DNA from: Dichetophora obliterata
Taxonomy: Eukaryota; Arthropoda; Insecta; Diptera; Sciomyzidae
Direction: 5' to 3'
Assembly (NCBI GenBank): GCA_963920525.1
Contig: OY986440.1
Location: 17,254,210-17,318,209 of the forward strand
Length of the DNA: 64,000 nucleotides
Positions within the stretch are counted from its first letter, which is position 1. Each line of letters begins with the position of its first letter. The notes under the pieces are model-generated. The model saw only the letters and a program-made list of their open reading frames with translations. It ran no database searches and was not told the origin of the DNA. Shown piece by piece: positions 23,151 to 35,536 of the stretch. The translations under genes and the position numbers were made by a program.

Positions 23151-25165
23151 ATGTTGTCTTCTAACGCTATTCGCATGAAAAGTAAAAGAGAAGCTTCTAA
23201 GCTAATGGCCAAAGTTTTCGGCGATAGTGAATGTGTTCCTAGCAGCAGCAAAAAACAACAAAAAGATTATGGTGAAATAAGTTTAGTGGAAAATAATGAA
23301 CTTAGTGAAAATGTTGAAGGCGTTTCCGAGATTATTGATTCAGAAAATACATTTTTCTCTGATTGTGAAGATTTTGAAATTCCTAACTGGGAAAAAGAGG
23401 AAGTGTTTATTTCGGAACTAAATAATTTAAAAAAGGGCTTTGTCAATGGTCTCTCAAACATAGAATTACCACAACGGCAGTAAATGAACTGCTGGAACTT
23501 TTGAAAGAAAATAATATAGCTGTTCCAAAGGATGTAAGAACCCTAAAAAGAACCCCAAAAGAAGTGGTTACCCAAAGAATGGGTGAAGGATCTTACATGC
23601 ACTATGGGATAAAGAATGCTCTTACTGATTTCATTTACTCTCATTGTCCCGACACACAAAATATTGTTTTAGACTTCAACATCGATGGTTTGCCTTTGTG
23701 CAAAAGTTCAAACAAACAAGTGTGGCCCATTTTGTGCAGCGTTGTTAATACTTCCCAGGTGCTTTTAATAGGTGCTTATGAAGGCTATTCTAAGCCAAAA
23801 AGTGCTGAAGAGTTTTTAACAGAATTTATAACTGAACTCAATGAAATTGTTCGGAATGGACTTGAATTCCAAGATAAAATATATAACGTAAAAATTGGGT
23901 GCTTTATTATGGATGCACCGGCACGGGCTTATATACTTGGAACAAAAGGCCATAGCGGCTACTTTTCATGCACCCGATGCATTCAAAAAGGAGAAGTTTT
24001 CAAAAATCGTCTTGTTTTTCGATTGATAGAAGACTATATTCTTCGAACTGATGAAACTTTTAGAAACCGCTCTCAGAGCGAACATCACAATGCAAAAACA
24101 AGCACAGCCATTGAAAAATTGCCAATTAATATGATTCAGCAAATCTCATTGGACTATATGCATATTGTAAGTCTAGGTGTCACAAAAACTCTTTTAACTT
24201 CATGGGTAAGGAAGAAAGGAGAACAGTATTCCCTACCTTCTTGGAAAGTAGACCTGCTTTCCAACAAGTTGATGGCCTTGAAATGCTGCATTCCTACGGA
24301 ATTCAGCCGAAAACCTCGTTCATTAAAAGAACTGGAAAGGTGGAAGGCCACGGAACTGAGGCAGTTTCTTTTATATGCTGGACCATTGGTATTGAGAAAT
24401 ATTTTAACAAAGGAAAGATATGAACACTTCTTAAAACTATCTGTTGCTATCAGGATCCTGCTGCAGCAGAAAAACTGTCAAGTAAACAATGCATACGCTC
24501 AAAATCTACTTTTGAATTTCGTAAAAGACGTACCTAATCTTTATGATCTAAGTTTTTTAACTTGTAATTTCCATTGCCTTTTGCATATCCACGAGGATGC
24601 TAAAATATATGGTTCATTAGACAATATAAGCGCTTTCAAGTATGAAAACCATTTGCAAATCATCAAAAGAAATATTAAAAAATTTAACAATGTAGCATCA
24701 CAATTATATAATCGGCAGGTAGAAATAAGTTTCATGATTGAACCAAATTCAGTAAGTTCAAATAAAAAATTTATACTTGGAAAATATGATAATGGATACT
24801 TTTGCTTTATAAACGGCAACATCTTAAAAATAACTAAAATATATTTAAATTCTGAATTCCCTCATTTTGAGGCTAATATTATAAATAATTTAGAGCCACT
24901 TTTTGAAGAGCCACTAAAATCAGTAAAAATTAATATATTTAAATCAAAAGAAATCGAAGAAGGACACCTAAAAACATTTAAATTAAATTACAAAATCCAC
25001 AAAGTTGTAGTTTTAGAAGATACAGAAGAAAAAATAGTTGCATTTTTACCATTTACCAACAAATTTTGTTCAATAATGGTAAGATATTTTAAATTTCAAA
25101 GCAATGTTGAGTTTAATCATTACATTCAAATACGGTGTGTACCTAATCGGAATATGTGGTATTGA
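23151..25165 (+). pseudogene. Element D1 transposase (DDE type, TNP2/CACTA-like), one frameshift
   Basis: A long transposase-like protein. The acidic N-terminus (23151 to about 23437) is followed by WSLKHRITTTAVNELLELLK in another frame, then a long clean frame to 25165 (554 residues from 23501). Recognisable blocks: FNIDGLPLCKSSNKQVWPIL (about 23678-23740), GCFIMDAPARAYIL with KGHSGYFSCTRC (about 23900-23980, zinc-knuckle-like Cys pair), LDYMHIVSLGVTK (about 24150), RWKATELRQFLLYAG (about 24340) and the YGSLDNISAFKYENH block (about 24608). These mark a widespread animal transposase family related to Transposase_21/TNP2; the exact superfamily is uncertain. A one-base shift in the run near 23431-23440 is the only visible break, so the copy is fairly young. 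A 185-bp MITE lies just after the stop. A homologous, more decayed copy starts at 29901. Confidence 0.75.
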
Positions 25166-25170
25166 AATAT

Positions 25171-25355
25171 TCAGCCCTATCGGGAAAAATTTTTGACGCG
25201 GAATCCGAAGATGAAAATTTTTAATGCAAATTTGTTTATCAACCGTAGATGAACAAATTTGCTTTAAAATTTTTTAAAATGTTCTTAAGCTTTATCTTAA
25301 AAGTGCAAACTCCCTTTTCCTAATCCGCGTGAAAAATTATTCCCAATAGGGCTGA
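25171..25355. mobile_element. 185-bp MITE directly behind the D1 transposase stop
   Basis: Ends TCAGCCCTATCGGGAA (25171) and the complement of TCAGCCCTATTGGGAA (ending 25355). Arms extend about 35 bases and include GACGCGGA / TCCGCGTG. The element begins five bases after the stop codon. No target duplication identified. Confidence 0.8.
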
Positions 25356-25856
25356 TTAACACTACAAAGCAGAAATAACATCAAATTAACTAAAACTTTT
25401 TTTGTCTAAAATTTTTGTAAATCACGTTATTTTTTTTATATACCGAACTTTTTATTTGTATAATTCCACTCAACATTGATACAGACTATATTGTAAAAAT
25501 AATAAATTATGTTGATTTCTTTTATTTTTTGCAGACTCATCTATTAGCTGAAATCAAATTGTTGAATTTATTGATATTAGAAATATAAGTATGTATCTTA
25601 GTACATTTTTCTCTTGAGGTGTATAGTATCAAAACACTTTTTTACTTATTTTCGATAGTAAACTTAATATTGTAATTTAAATCATATCTACTAATTAACC
25701 AAAACAAAATTACACTTGCACTTTGTTTTAAGATTTGGAAAAAATGTATATTGTACGGCTTAGCTAGTAAACAAGTTATCTGTTTTGATTTTATTACCCT
25801 CACATCGTATTTTTGAAATTGTTTTATATTTTATTTTTTATGTGTCTATTAAACAG

Positions 25857-27371
25857 ATGAGTGCGACAACTCCGACGCTGGTGGATCAATTTTAGACGTT
25901 TTAAAAGAACTTAAGTATTTTAAGAAGATTGTTGAACGACAAACAAATATGATTGGAAAGCTAACTGAGGAAGTTGTTACAATTAAAAATTAAGTTCGGC
26001 TATTGAAATTCAATGCTGCCATTTGAAACAGTTCAAGATTTCAAATCATTTGATCAAATTTTAATAACACACAACGATACACGCGTTCAATTAGTAAGTT
26101 AAGTACTCTGTAACATCTTCAAGTTTTTAATTACATTTTGTTTATTTGCATGTCAAGAAATATTTACTTGGGAAAATTGGAGGATTAGAAACAGCAACAT
26201 TTATACGAGCTGCATTAAGAAAAATTTTGAATGACAATCTCGCTACGAATTTCACATGGAGAGGAACTACTCAAAAGGAGAGTATACAGCAGTACGAAAT
26301 ATTCAAAATAATAAGAGGTAATAATCTGTGTTTTAAGACTACATTTAGAGGAAAAATTGCTCACGGTAAAATTTTATAGGTAAAACATAAATAACTTTGC
26401 TCTCAAATGTGTTTAGTTCACTTAATTTGGTTGTAGTTTAATGGCACTAATATGTCACGGCGCATCTTAAAATAAAACCAAATTGTTTATATAAAAATAT
26501 ACCGACTTTTTCGAGAAATTTATGGGCCAATTAAAGTTTTAACTTTTTTAACCGAAAAAAGAACTGTATTAAAAGTTTTATTTTAGAAGAAACTGCTTTT
26601 AGGTAATGTTTTTACATTTTAATTGCATAACTTTTAAAGAGAACTTTTTGAATTTTTGGATAACAAATACTAATTAAAATATCAGAAATCCGAAGTTTAG
26701 TAAGCACCCAAAATATAAGGACACGTTTTTTCGGAGCTTGTTCATCTCCTCAAAAAAAAAAAAACAAATAATTAAGGTCCTGCAGAATGCTTTTGATCTT
26801 TTAATCAAAACTATTGGAAAAATTCACAAAAAAAAGCTATTTATTTAATACTTATAAAAAAAGTATTTCTCTAAAATAAAAATCTAACAATAAAAAGTGC
26901 CAAATAGAAGTGCTTTACTAGAGCATAAAATTTGTAGCGATTCTTGACATAGTTCTCAAGTAATGCTGTCCACCAGTTTCAAACAGCACTTTTCGAAAAA
27001 AACATGTTGGCTTACAACTACAACAATTTCCATTGAATTGACTTAAAACTTTCTAAGAATATTTTTTACATGTTACACATTCGAAAAATGTACAAAATTA
27101 ATACATTTTTGGTCGACGAAAAACTTTAAAGGGTCCTTAACGTAGAATTTGAACAGCAATTTAACCTAGACAAAACGAAATTAATTCGCCCTTTAGTATG
27201 TCTTTTAATTTAAACAATCAATATTTAATAAGCTCCTTATTTACAGACGTCTGCCACTCAAGATATATGAAATGTGATGACTTCAGCATCAATAGAATAA
27301 TGCAGCAGCACTTTGTACATGCTAAGGACAGAGAAGATAAACGCGCCAAGTCGACTAAATTGAAAATATGA
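25857..27371 (+). pseudogene. Element D1 second gene: coiled coil + DUF4806-like domain
   Basis: At least four exons on the same strand, 0.7 kb after the transposase. Exon 25857-25993 (acceptor TTAAACAG) encodes a coiled coil (DVLKELKYFKKIVERQTNM). Exon about 26011-26093 reads LPFETVQDFKSFDQIL and ends at a GTAAGT donor. Exon 26158-26317 reads LLGKIGGLETATFIRAALRK then TNFTWRGTTQKES and ends at a donor. Exon 27247-27371 (acceptor TTTACAG) reads HSRYMKCDDFSINRIMQQHF and stops. The GG...FIR..L..IL...LA..FTW.G pattern is that of DUF4806, a domain of unknown function common in insect genomes. Splicing of the last three exons keeps the frame; a frame break or unrecognised intron lies between the first two, so intactness is uncertain. 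Function unknown; the context suggests an accessory DNA-binding or transposition partner. Confidence 0.6.
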
Positions 27372-27713
27372 AACCCATGATTTGCTGATATTTTTTTCCT
27401 CCTGATTAATTACATTTTATTACTTTTTTTATTACACAATACACAGACAAAAGTCCAAACCCAAAGGTCAGATCCTGACACCAGTATGTATTTTTTAATT
27501 GTAAATTGAAATTTTTAATTCACGAATTGACTGCATTAAAGGGCGGTTTTTCGTAATGAGCTTGATTGCATTGTGATCCTGGATTCGTATTCAGCAGGGC
27601 ATACAACTATCAGGGACTAAGCTTTAGGTTTGGACTTTTTTGTGTGCCTGTGTTATTTACGTTTGTTTCACGATTACTGAAAAAATTTCCATTTTTTAAT
27701 TACATTATTCTAT

Positions 27714-28767
27714 AGGGGCATTTTACGTGAAGCGGACAACAAAACAAAAGTCAGGTTGTGAATTTTGTTTATAATTGAGTTAATTGGATTTATATGGATA
27801 ATTGGATAATTTGGGCAACTACTTTTTTGGAAGCTATTAATGCAGTTAATCAAATGGTCTGAATAATAAAATAACTAAATAGTGTTTATTTGAGAATAAT
27901 AATTGTTTCTCTTATAAATTGACTAACATTTCAAATTGGATTTCTTTTCATATAGTAAACTGGAAGTTAGTATTGAAAATCGGTTTTTTTTCAACTTTGC
28001 ATTTTTTATATTTCCGTTATTTTTACCTTAAAATATAGCTTGGAATATTAAAATTTGTTGGAAAAAGTTTTGAGTTGTATGTATCTTGATTTGTTTAGAA
28101 GAAATACTAAAGTAGGAAGTTGCAGCACAGCGCGCTGTACTGAGCGGGTTTTTATTGTGGCAGTCTTATTCCAATGCAAGAAAATGCAGCGGAAAGATTT
28201 TAAATTTTTTTACATAATATTTCTATACAACAAGCTATATTTTTAGATGAAAACAAAAAATTTGATTTTTAATACAAACTTCCAGTCTAATCTAATTTAA
28301 AATCTGATTCAATTTCTACATTTAGTTTTCTCAAATAAACACTATTAAGTTATTATTCAGTCCATTTTATTAACTGCACAGTTCCCAAACTAACAGTTCC
28401 TCATATTTTGACAATTCTTTGAAATATCGTAAATTGATAACTAGGCTAAAAATAATTATTTCTATTAATTCAGGTCCCATATAAATTCAATTAACTCAAT
28501 TATAAACAAAATCCAGAACCACTGACCTTACTCTGTAATGCGATTCGAAAAGCAAATGCGATTTTTTGACAAATTTTTGGTTAGTTCGAATTTAATGCAG
28601 CCAAAAACAACATTTTAAAGCAGAAATAAAAGTTACTCTTACTTAGTAATCTTAATTCATGTATTTACATGGTGATTTTTTTTCGAAGGGCATTTGCTTT
28701 TCGAATCGCATTACTGAGTAAGGCCTTTGACTTTTGTTTCGTTATCCGCTTCACGTGAAATGGCCTT
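27714..28767. mobile_element. Foldback-type element, about 1.05 kb
   Basis: The whole segment folds on itself. AGGGGCATTTTACGTGAAGC (27714) pairs with the complement at about 28744-28767. Further matching blocks follow inward in mirrored order, such as ATAATTGAGTTAATTG (about 27771) with its inverse near 28490, and AATAGTGTTTATTTGAGA (about 27878) with its inverse near 28330. Arms of about 300 bases; the right arm is interrupted by a 198-bp MITE (28526-28723). No coding capacity. Confidence 0.85.
28526..28723. mobile_element. 198-bp MITE nested in the foldback element
   Basis: CCTTACTCTGTAATGCGATT at 28526 and the near-complement ending CATTACTGAGTAAGG at 28723, with 35-base arms that also contain TCGAAAAGCAAATGC. 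It interrupts the mirror symmetry of the surrounding element, so it inserted later. Confidence 0.8.
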
Positions 28768-28785
28768 ACAGGAAAATAAATAGAA

Positions 28786-28927
28786 ATTGGCCCATTATCA
28801 TAGTCAAAATAAAGTCGACTTTAAATTTAGTGCAAGCTTTTTGACAACATATTATATTGAAAAACTGTCAAAAATGCTCATACTAAATTTAAAGCCGACT
28901 TTATTTTGACTATGATAATGGGCCAAT
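28786..28927. mobile_element. MITE family C, copy 1 (142-bp palindrome)
   Basis: ATTGGCCCATTATCATAGTC at 28786 and its complement at 28908-28927. Arms of about 45 bases pair almost perfectly (TCAAAATAAAGTCGACTTTA block). A second copy lies at 57361-57501. Confidence 0.9.
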
Positions 28928-29377
28928 ATCTTTTGTATTACATTAAAAAATAATTTAACCGCTTATTTCATTTGCTGAACCTTGTTTTAATAACATCAAC
29001 ATATTATTAAAGTTATCATACATAAAATATTTTTATTGTTCTATAAAATGTTTGCAATAATTCAATATTCTGTTATATCTGGCAGATGGCGAAACTCTTC
29101 ATTATTTCAGTTTGGTTTTTGCTTTTTTTATTTGTATATACATAATTATTTATTTAACAATAGATTAAACAATATTTCATATGTGATAAAATAAAAAATA
29201 AAACAAGCAAACATAAAAATAAAAAAAAAACTATTTAAATTCGTTGTTTTACTTTATAAAACCTATAAAAAATAACCGTATATATGAGTCTTTTACGTTT
29301 CGCATATAACGCTTCCAAGCGAGTCTACTATAATTCCTAAAAGCGATTTATAATAAAATCTTCTTGGCGAACCGTAG

Positions 29378-29584
29378 TTGATTTTACGTAGAGAATCGCA
29401 AACAAATCCTCTTGGCGCGCCGCAGATGCAACTTTTAGACGCACCGCAGAGGTTTTATATTGAAGATTCGCTTAAGTTGAACAGTTTCATACAAAGAATG
29501 GAACTTCCGCGATCAGAATTCGACATCGTAGGCGATCAGATAGATCCTGTGGACGAATCGTATAAGATTCTTTCGCGATTGTAA
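29378..29584 (+). CDS. Short open frame, possible retroelement gag fragment
   Basis: A 68-residue frame that is less AT-rich than its neighbours, with LNSFIQRMELPRSEFDI in the middle. An LP.SEFD-type motif after a helical segment occurs near the start of the conserved gag region of some Bel/Pao-like retrotransposons, but the usual following residues are missing. It could equally be chance or an unknown host exon. The stop at 29582 ends it; nothing downstream continues the frame. Confidence 0.25.
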   Translation: MILRRESQTNPLGAPQMQLLDAPQRFYIEDSLKLNSFIQRMELPRSEFDIVGDQIDPVDESYKILSRL

Positions 29585-29900
29585 ATGCTAGCTGGATTGC
29601 TGCATGTAAGAAAGTGAAGATTCAACAAACTTGACGGAATAGGCTTTTTGTGTATGTGAAAAAGAGACAATCCATACACATTTTACCGCGCCATTTGGCA
29701 ATAAAAAAAGTTTAAACTGAACAAAACAAAGCGCGACCGCCATATTTAAGCTTCCGAAAATAAGATAAGTAGTCAAATATTTCAAACAAATAAAATTAAT
29801 TCATATTTGATATAAAATAGCTATTTAAATAAAATAATTTGCTCTTAGCTCATACGTGTTTATATAGTTTGTGTTTACGTGTTTGTAGTTTATAATAAAA

Positions 29901-31820
29901 TATGAAGTGCCGTAATTTTGAAAATTGCTTGAGCAAGGAAAAAAAAATTTATCAAAGAAATGTAAATAATTTTCGTATGTTTGGTTAACTTGCTCAATCA
30001 ACGGGAAGTGTGGCTGTGTCAAGTGATAGTGCAATAAATGTTCATAGTGGCTTAGCAGAAAGTTTGGATACTCCTAGAGATAGTGCATCCATGTCCGGTG
30101 GTAGCGAAATTGAAGAAACAGATTTGACAAATAGCTTCCAACAGGAGAGAAAAGCGGGAAGAAGTTAAGTTTTGGACAATTAGGAACAATGTTGCTCAAA
30201 ACACTTTGGATGATTTGCTGAAAACATTGCGTAGGATATATCCTATAGGAGAAACTGACTTGCCGATATCAGCGAAGACTATAATGAGCACAAGCAGAGA
30301 GAATGTTGCCATAACGACCATTCCAAATGGAGATTTTTTATACCTTGGTATTCAGGCTCATTTCCTTTCGAGTCCTTTTGAATATTTAAATGAGAAGTCA
30401 GAAATTTTGATTGATATTGGTATTGATGGTCTACAGTTGTTCAATAGCTCTAGTCGAGTTTTATGGCCAATTCTTGGCGCGTTAGTTGATTTTCCCAGTA
30501 TAAGACCATTTATGATCGCTTGTTTTTCTGGGTTGAAGAAACCAGACAACGTAAATGATTTTATGAGGGATTTTTGTGAAGAAGTGGTATTACTTAGGAA
30601 TAATGGTCTAAAAGTAGGTTTTAATCAGGTCATCAAGAGTTTCAATGTACGATTATTTACTTGCGATTCCCCTGCTCCAGCTTTCGGTTCACAATCTCAT
30701 AATGGAAAAAGTAGTTGTCCTAAATGTAGCCAAATAGGGAAGTATGTGGAAAGAAGGGTGAGTTTTTCGAAACAAGTTGGTCGCTAAAGATCAGATTTAT
30801 CTTTTCATTTGAGAAGTGATCCGTCCCATCATAGTTTGCCGTTTAAAGAACAAAAAAGTGTTTTAGAACAATCAAGGTTTGGAATGGTTTCTCAATTTCC
30901 TCTAGATTGTATGCATTTGGTTGACTGAGGCGTCGTTAAAAAGTTGCTGTTTTTATTGATAAAGCGAGGTAATATTACACGGATGAATGAGAAAATTAAT
31001 TTTCTTACTAGTTTTGTACCATAAGAATTTGGAAGAGTTTCTAGAACATTAAATGAAATAAAAAATTTGAAATCAACTGAATTCAGACAATTCTTGTTAT
31101 ACACTGGCATTTTTATTCTAAAAGATTGTGTTAATAGTGATTTGTTTTACCATTTTTTGTTGTTGCATTGTGGTATAAGACTTCTCTCTAGCGAAAGAAC
31201 GTATATAGTAGAATCTGATGTGGCTCAACAAATTTTAGAAGAATTTGTCGATATTTTTGGCAGAATATATGGTGAGGAATTAATTAGCTTTAACATTCAT
31301 GGCTTGCTTCATTTGTCGCATTGTGCAGGAACGTATGGGCCATTAGACACTTTTTCAGCATATAAGTTTGAAAATTGTATGCAGTACATAAACAAATTGT
31401 TAAAAACCAAACAAAATATTACAACAGTTGTACTTAAGATTTCAGGAGCGAAAAGATCATGACTCAGATTCCAGCAATGCTTCTAAAGTAGGGTCGTTCA
31501 GTATTGATGTTACAAAAGACAAATATTGTTATTGATTTAGCTATAAAATAGGTCCAATGAAAGTGGTGAATCTTTCAAAAAAATCCCAGAGTAAAGATTC
31601 AAATATATATGCAGTTCTTGCTTTTGAAAAAACTGAAAATTTCTTTGAAGAACCTTTGTTGTCATCCAAAGAGTTAGGAATAGTTGTAGCCAGTCAGTTA
31701 GGTGAGGAAATGGTAGAAGTAACTAGGAGAGATATTAGCTATAAATACTTTTGTATTCCTTACGAAAAAAAGTTTCTATTAATACCGCTTTTGCATCTCT
31801 TTCATGAATTTTCAAACTAA
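29901..31820 (+). pseudogene. Element D2 transposase, decayed copy of the D1 family
   Basis: Homologous in block order to the D1 transposase: FWTIRNNVAQNTLDDLLKTL (about 30172-30230), IGIDGLQLFNSSSRVLWPIL (about 30417-30476), FTCDSPAPAFGSQSHNGKSS followed by CPKCS (about 30655-30735), LDCMHLVD (about 30904), LKSTEFRQFLLYTGI (about 31070) and YGPLDTFSAYKFENCMQY (about 31335-31387). In-frame stops at about 30785, 30926 and 31021 and a frameshift before 31557 make it inactive. The N-terminal part (29901-30165) is serine/acid-rich and also broken. It is much more degraded than D1, so the two copies are not a recent duplication. Confidence 0.75.
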
Positions 31821-32898
31821 TATTTAAAGTAATGATGATGACCCACATTGTCATACATACACATTTCGTTGTAATAAATAAAATAAATCAAATATAAACT
31901 TATAAATATGTAGCTAAGCAAATTACAACATAGAATTAAACAATTGAATAAAACTCGTAAAATAAAACAAATATACACATGAATTTTTCTTTCAGCGACT
32001 CTACGACTGAAGAACTTTTGGAGACACAAACTTCTGAAATGACGGGTATTAAAATAATTTATAAATCTATAATTTGCGTTTATATTAATATTAATTTTTT
32101 GCAGATCAACAAAAAATCATAAAAAAATGCTTCAAACCGGCATCTACATCTATGCCGATAAAGAAAAGAATTGTGGAGGAAATTGGCAATACACAGGTGC
32201 AGGATCTGTTATGGCTTGTGCTTGACAACTTAAAAATTCTTGATGAGCGAATTGGAAAAATAGAAAATAATGTAAGTAAAAGCTTATTCTAACAAACTTT
32301 GACTTGACACAAAAAAATTAATGTTTTAAAAATGTTTTTAGTGTTTTAAAAATTTTTTAATTATCATGCCTAACTATTTGTAAATTCATGTTTATTCCAA
32401 TCAGACCGTTTACAAGTTTTATATTTGTTGGCGGCATAGACTAAAAATAAAATGTTTAAATATTCGATTTGAAGTCTATTTAGTTTCGTGCCGATTGATG
32501 AACTTTAAGAACTCGCTCAAGAGCCCTATAGTTTGAGAATTTTCTTATAATTTTGTATGCAATATTAGTCAAATCAAATCAAATCAAATTTTTTATAATT
32601 TAAGTCTTCAAAAACTCTTAAGTTTGTTTTTATTTTATAAAAGTTAAAAATAACAGTTAGAGATAAGAGTTGTTAAGTAAGAGTAAAAATTAATAGTTAT
32701 AAATAACTGTTATTTGACGACACTCCTGTTCAAAAGGTCCTATTTTTGACAGATAAATCAACAAGCGTTCAAGTTCCTTGGTGGCATTAATATATAATAC
32801 ATTTATTTCAAGTTAAGGCACTAAGCTTATAAGCAACACCTTAAAGCAATATTCATTTCACTTCTGCAACTGTTGGTTTTAAGCGAAATAGACTAAGC

Positions 32899-33461
32899 GC
32901 CAGTTTTTCACTACGAGTTTAAAGTCTTGTCTAATTAAACCGAGCTTAACTCACCGAAATTGGACGTTTAGAAGTTGTAGGGGTCCAAAGTTGTAAAAAT
33001 TTGCCTGAAAAACACGTGTTTTTTTCCTACAAAACTAATAAATGCTTTCTAAGGAAAGGTGATGCTGTTACCTATTCAACGAGCCATCAATCTTAAAAAT
33101 CCATGCATTACTTTTGAAGATACAACATTTTATGTATTATGCTCACTTGATGGTTTACCCTTTTACGAAATTACAAGTTTGCATAATACGTAAAATCTTA
33201 TATTTTTGAAATTAATGCATGGATTGATGGCTAGTTGGATAGGTAACAGCATCACATTTCTTTTGATACCCATATTTTTATAACTTTGGACCCGTGTACC
33301 GTCTAAACGACTTGAAATTTTTACGGATTTGGACTTAAAAGGTCTTAATACATATAACTAAAAAAATGTTAAATTTAAGTTTTCACTATTCTTCAATTGT
33401 TCCTTGGTTAGTAGCTATGTTTAATTTGACTGGAGTTTAAAATCGCACTGAAAAATTGGTC
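32899..33461. mobile_element. Foldback/MITE element with CCAGTTTTTCA ends
   Basis: CAGTTTTTCACTACGAGTTT (from 32901) pairs with GCACTGAAAAATTGG at the right end. Inside, GTGATGCTGTTACCTAT (33059) and its inverse ending at 33256 give a strong inner stem around CATGCATTA. The same end type occurs at about 20960-21030. It lies in the large intron of the D2 second gene. Confidence 0.75.
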
Positions 33462-33464
33462 CAA

Positions 33465-33675
33465 CGAATTATTTCCTGACAACATTCGCATTTTAGGCAG
33501 CTAGCAGCTGGTGTTTGAGCAAGATAAGCCTTAATATTGAATGTTAATTGAAGAGCTTTGTATTTTCCTTTTTCAATTTGTAGCAGTTTATTAGCATGTA
33601 GTTGATCACCATCATTTCCATCGTCAAGAAGAGCACTTAGAAGCTGACTACCATAAGTTAGATCGATCCATGTAT
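33465..33675 (-). pseudogene. Unidentified minus-strand coding remnant
   Basis: Read downward from about 33675 the frame gives IDLTYGSQLLSALLDDGND, then LHANKLLQIEKGKYKALQLT and TPAASCLKCECCQEIIRW, up to the edge of the foldback element. The balanced composition and a C-x2-C-x2-C cluster look like real protein, but there is no start, the upstream frame is closed by a stop at about 33690, and I do not recognise the family. The foldback element may have cut it. Confidence 0.3.
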
Positions 33676-35314
33676 CTTTTCACTGTTTTGGTTGCCGTGT
33701 TGTCTTCGCTGGATTCAGTACGTCAGTTTTTCAAACACTTTCGGCGTTGTATTTTCACAACACAAACATTTTCTTGACTATAAAAAATAATTTTAAGCTG
33801 AACATCTGGTTTAATTACTTCGTGTTCATTAGCTCGATTTTGTCATAAAACTGAAGGAAATATTTTTTGGATTTCAGGGCTGCCAACACATCAGACCCTG
33901 ATTAATTATGGAAACAGTGAGTGCTATAAAAAGCAACAATTTTACGACTTTTACTACTTTGACTGCAACAATTTAATCACTGAAAGAATATTAAAAAATC
34001 CACAAATTTAATTTTTCACCACTGCCCGTTGGATGCCAGAAACAGGCACTTTGAGGATTTTTTAAACAAAGTCAAGTTTCAACAGGTGTAACTTTTTTAG
34101 CCTAAATTTTGTCTTTGTAATTTTTTAACACAATAAGACTAAAGACTATGCTATATTCATCAGTTATTTTGTTTCTTTTAAATTTTGCATTTCTTGACTT
34201 AGATAATAAATCCCCAAATTCGAAATTTGCAAAATGTTCACTTCTAGTAAAAACTTTCATAACTACCAAGTTATTCAACGTAATTTTTAATTTAATTTGG
34301 CTCTATTCATATATTAATTAGTACATAAGAAATAGTTATTCTTTTGCGTACAATAAAAAATCACACAATTTTATATTTTTCATTTCTTCTTTGATTAAAT
34401 ATAAAGAAAAGTTCTCGTAACACGCTTCTCCAACTATCGGGCTCTGAAGCGAGTTTTAAAAGATAATAAAAAAAAATTTTTTCCATAAATATGGGGCCTC
34501 CTTAGTATACATTTTTAATAGTGAAAATTAAAATAACAAAAATATTATTTCAATAGATGGCAGACAAATTTGAAATGATGGCGCAAAATAAGCTCTTACG
34601 AGAGTGCAAAGTAACAGTTCAAAAAATTTAACAGTCGGTATGCCGGATAACTGGTGAAATCAGGGTCGAATAGCTGGACTCCATCGCCAGCACTTTTCCG
34701 TTCGAGTCATTGGAAGCGATTATAGACGCAGAGCAAAAGTTAAGGACTCCGGAATACGCGCAAGCAATGGTATTTTCATAAAAATTAATTTTATGTTGTA
34801 TTTTAGTACTCATACTCAATTTTTTATAGACCACTTATCTTATTAAAGTTAAAGGCCTTTCTAAGGATGTTGATGACATCATGCGCAAAGTTTTTAGTGA
34901 CCAAGTAATGGAGGTTTTTAATTGGGATGGCAGATGGGACAAGCAGTCATTGGTGTAGTTGGTTTTGGTCGACCAAATATTATTTGGTAATTTTTAACTG
35001 TATTATTTATAAATGAAGGTCTTAATAATACTAAATAATTTTCTATCACGAAGATATTTTCAAATCTCAAGGGCGCATGCAATTTGAAAAGAGCATTAAG
35101 AAATACGTAAAGTTGAGTCACAATAGGATGAAACAAAAAAATATATCTATCCAAAAAAAAAATATGAATATATTTTTTGCTTTGCTGATTTATGTTGTTT
35201 TCTTTTAAATCTAAATTAAGTTTTTATGTTTCTTTTACTTTTTTAAAAGTATATATTAAATATGAATTTAAACATAATTTTTAAGTTTTGCTATTTATGT
35301 TTAGTTAGCATATT

Positions 35315-35536
35315 AATATCGTCATATGAAATTAAAAAAGCCATAAGTAACCAGATATTTAAAATCGACTTTTTGATTGAATATAATGCACCGTACCAAA
35401 AAACATGTTCCTGCAAAATTCTGGATGTTTTTATTAACAAAATTCTAAAAGCCCTCAGTGCAAGAGCTTGGGAATGTTTTTTCTTTTCCTGTAAAGTTTT
35501 TTAAATGTAACTTACAGCTTTTTTATTTCATATGAC
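35315..35536. mobile_element. 222-bp MITE with ATATCGTCATATGAAAT ends
   Basis: ATATCGTCATATGAAATTAA (35315) followed by AAAAGC recurs as its inverse at 35513-35536. Arms are about 25 bases. The interior has no credible gene. Directly after it (35537) lies one unpaired Tc1/mariner-like end. Confidence 0.75.

Larger units (their letters stand above)
31996..34958 (+). pseudogene. Element D2 second gene: coiled coil + DUF4806-like domain
   Basis: Four exons with canonical borders: 31996-32045 (acceptor TTTCTTTCAG), 32105-32271 (coiled coil LLWLVLDNLKILDERIGKIE, donor GTAAGT), 34557-34769 (MADKFEMMAQNKLLRECK, later FPFESLEAIIDAEQKL, donor at 34770) and 34830-34958 (acceptor TTTTTATAG; LIKVKGLSKDVDDIMRKVFS then VFNWDGRWDKQSL, stop). 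Phases agree across all three introns. Stops at about 34629 and 34672 in the third exon show decay, and the last conserved exon seen in D1 is missing. Position, strand and order relative to the transposase are the same as in D1. The 2.3-kb third intron has been invaded by a foldback element. Confidence 0.55.
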
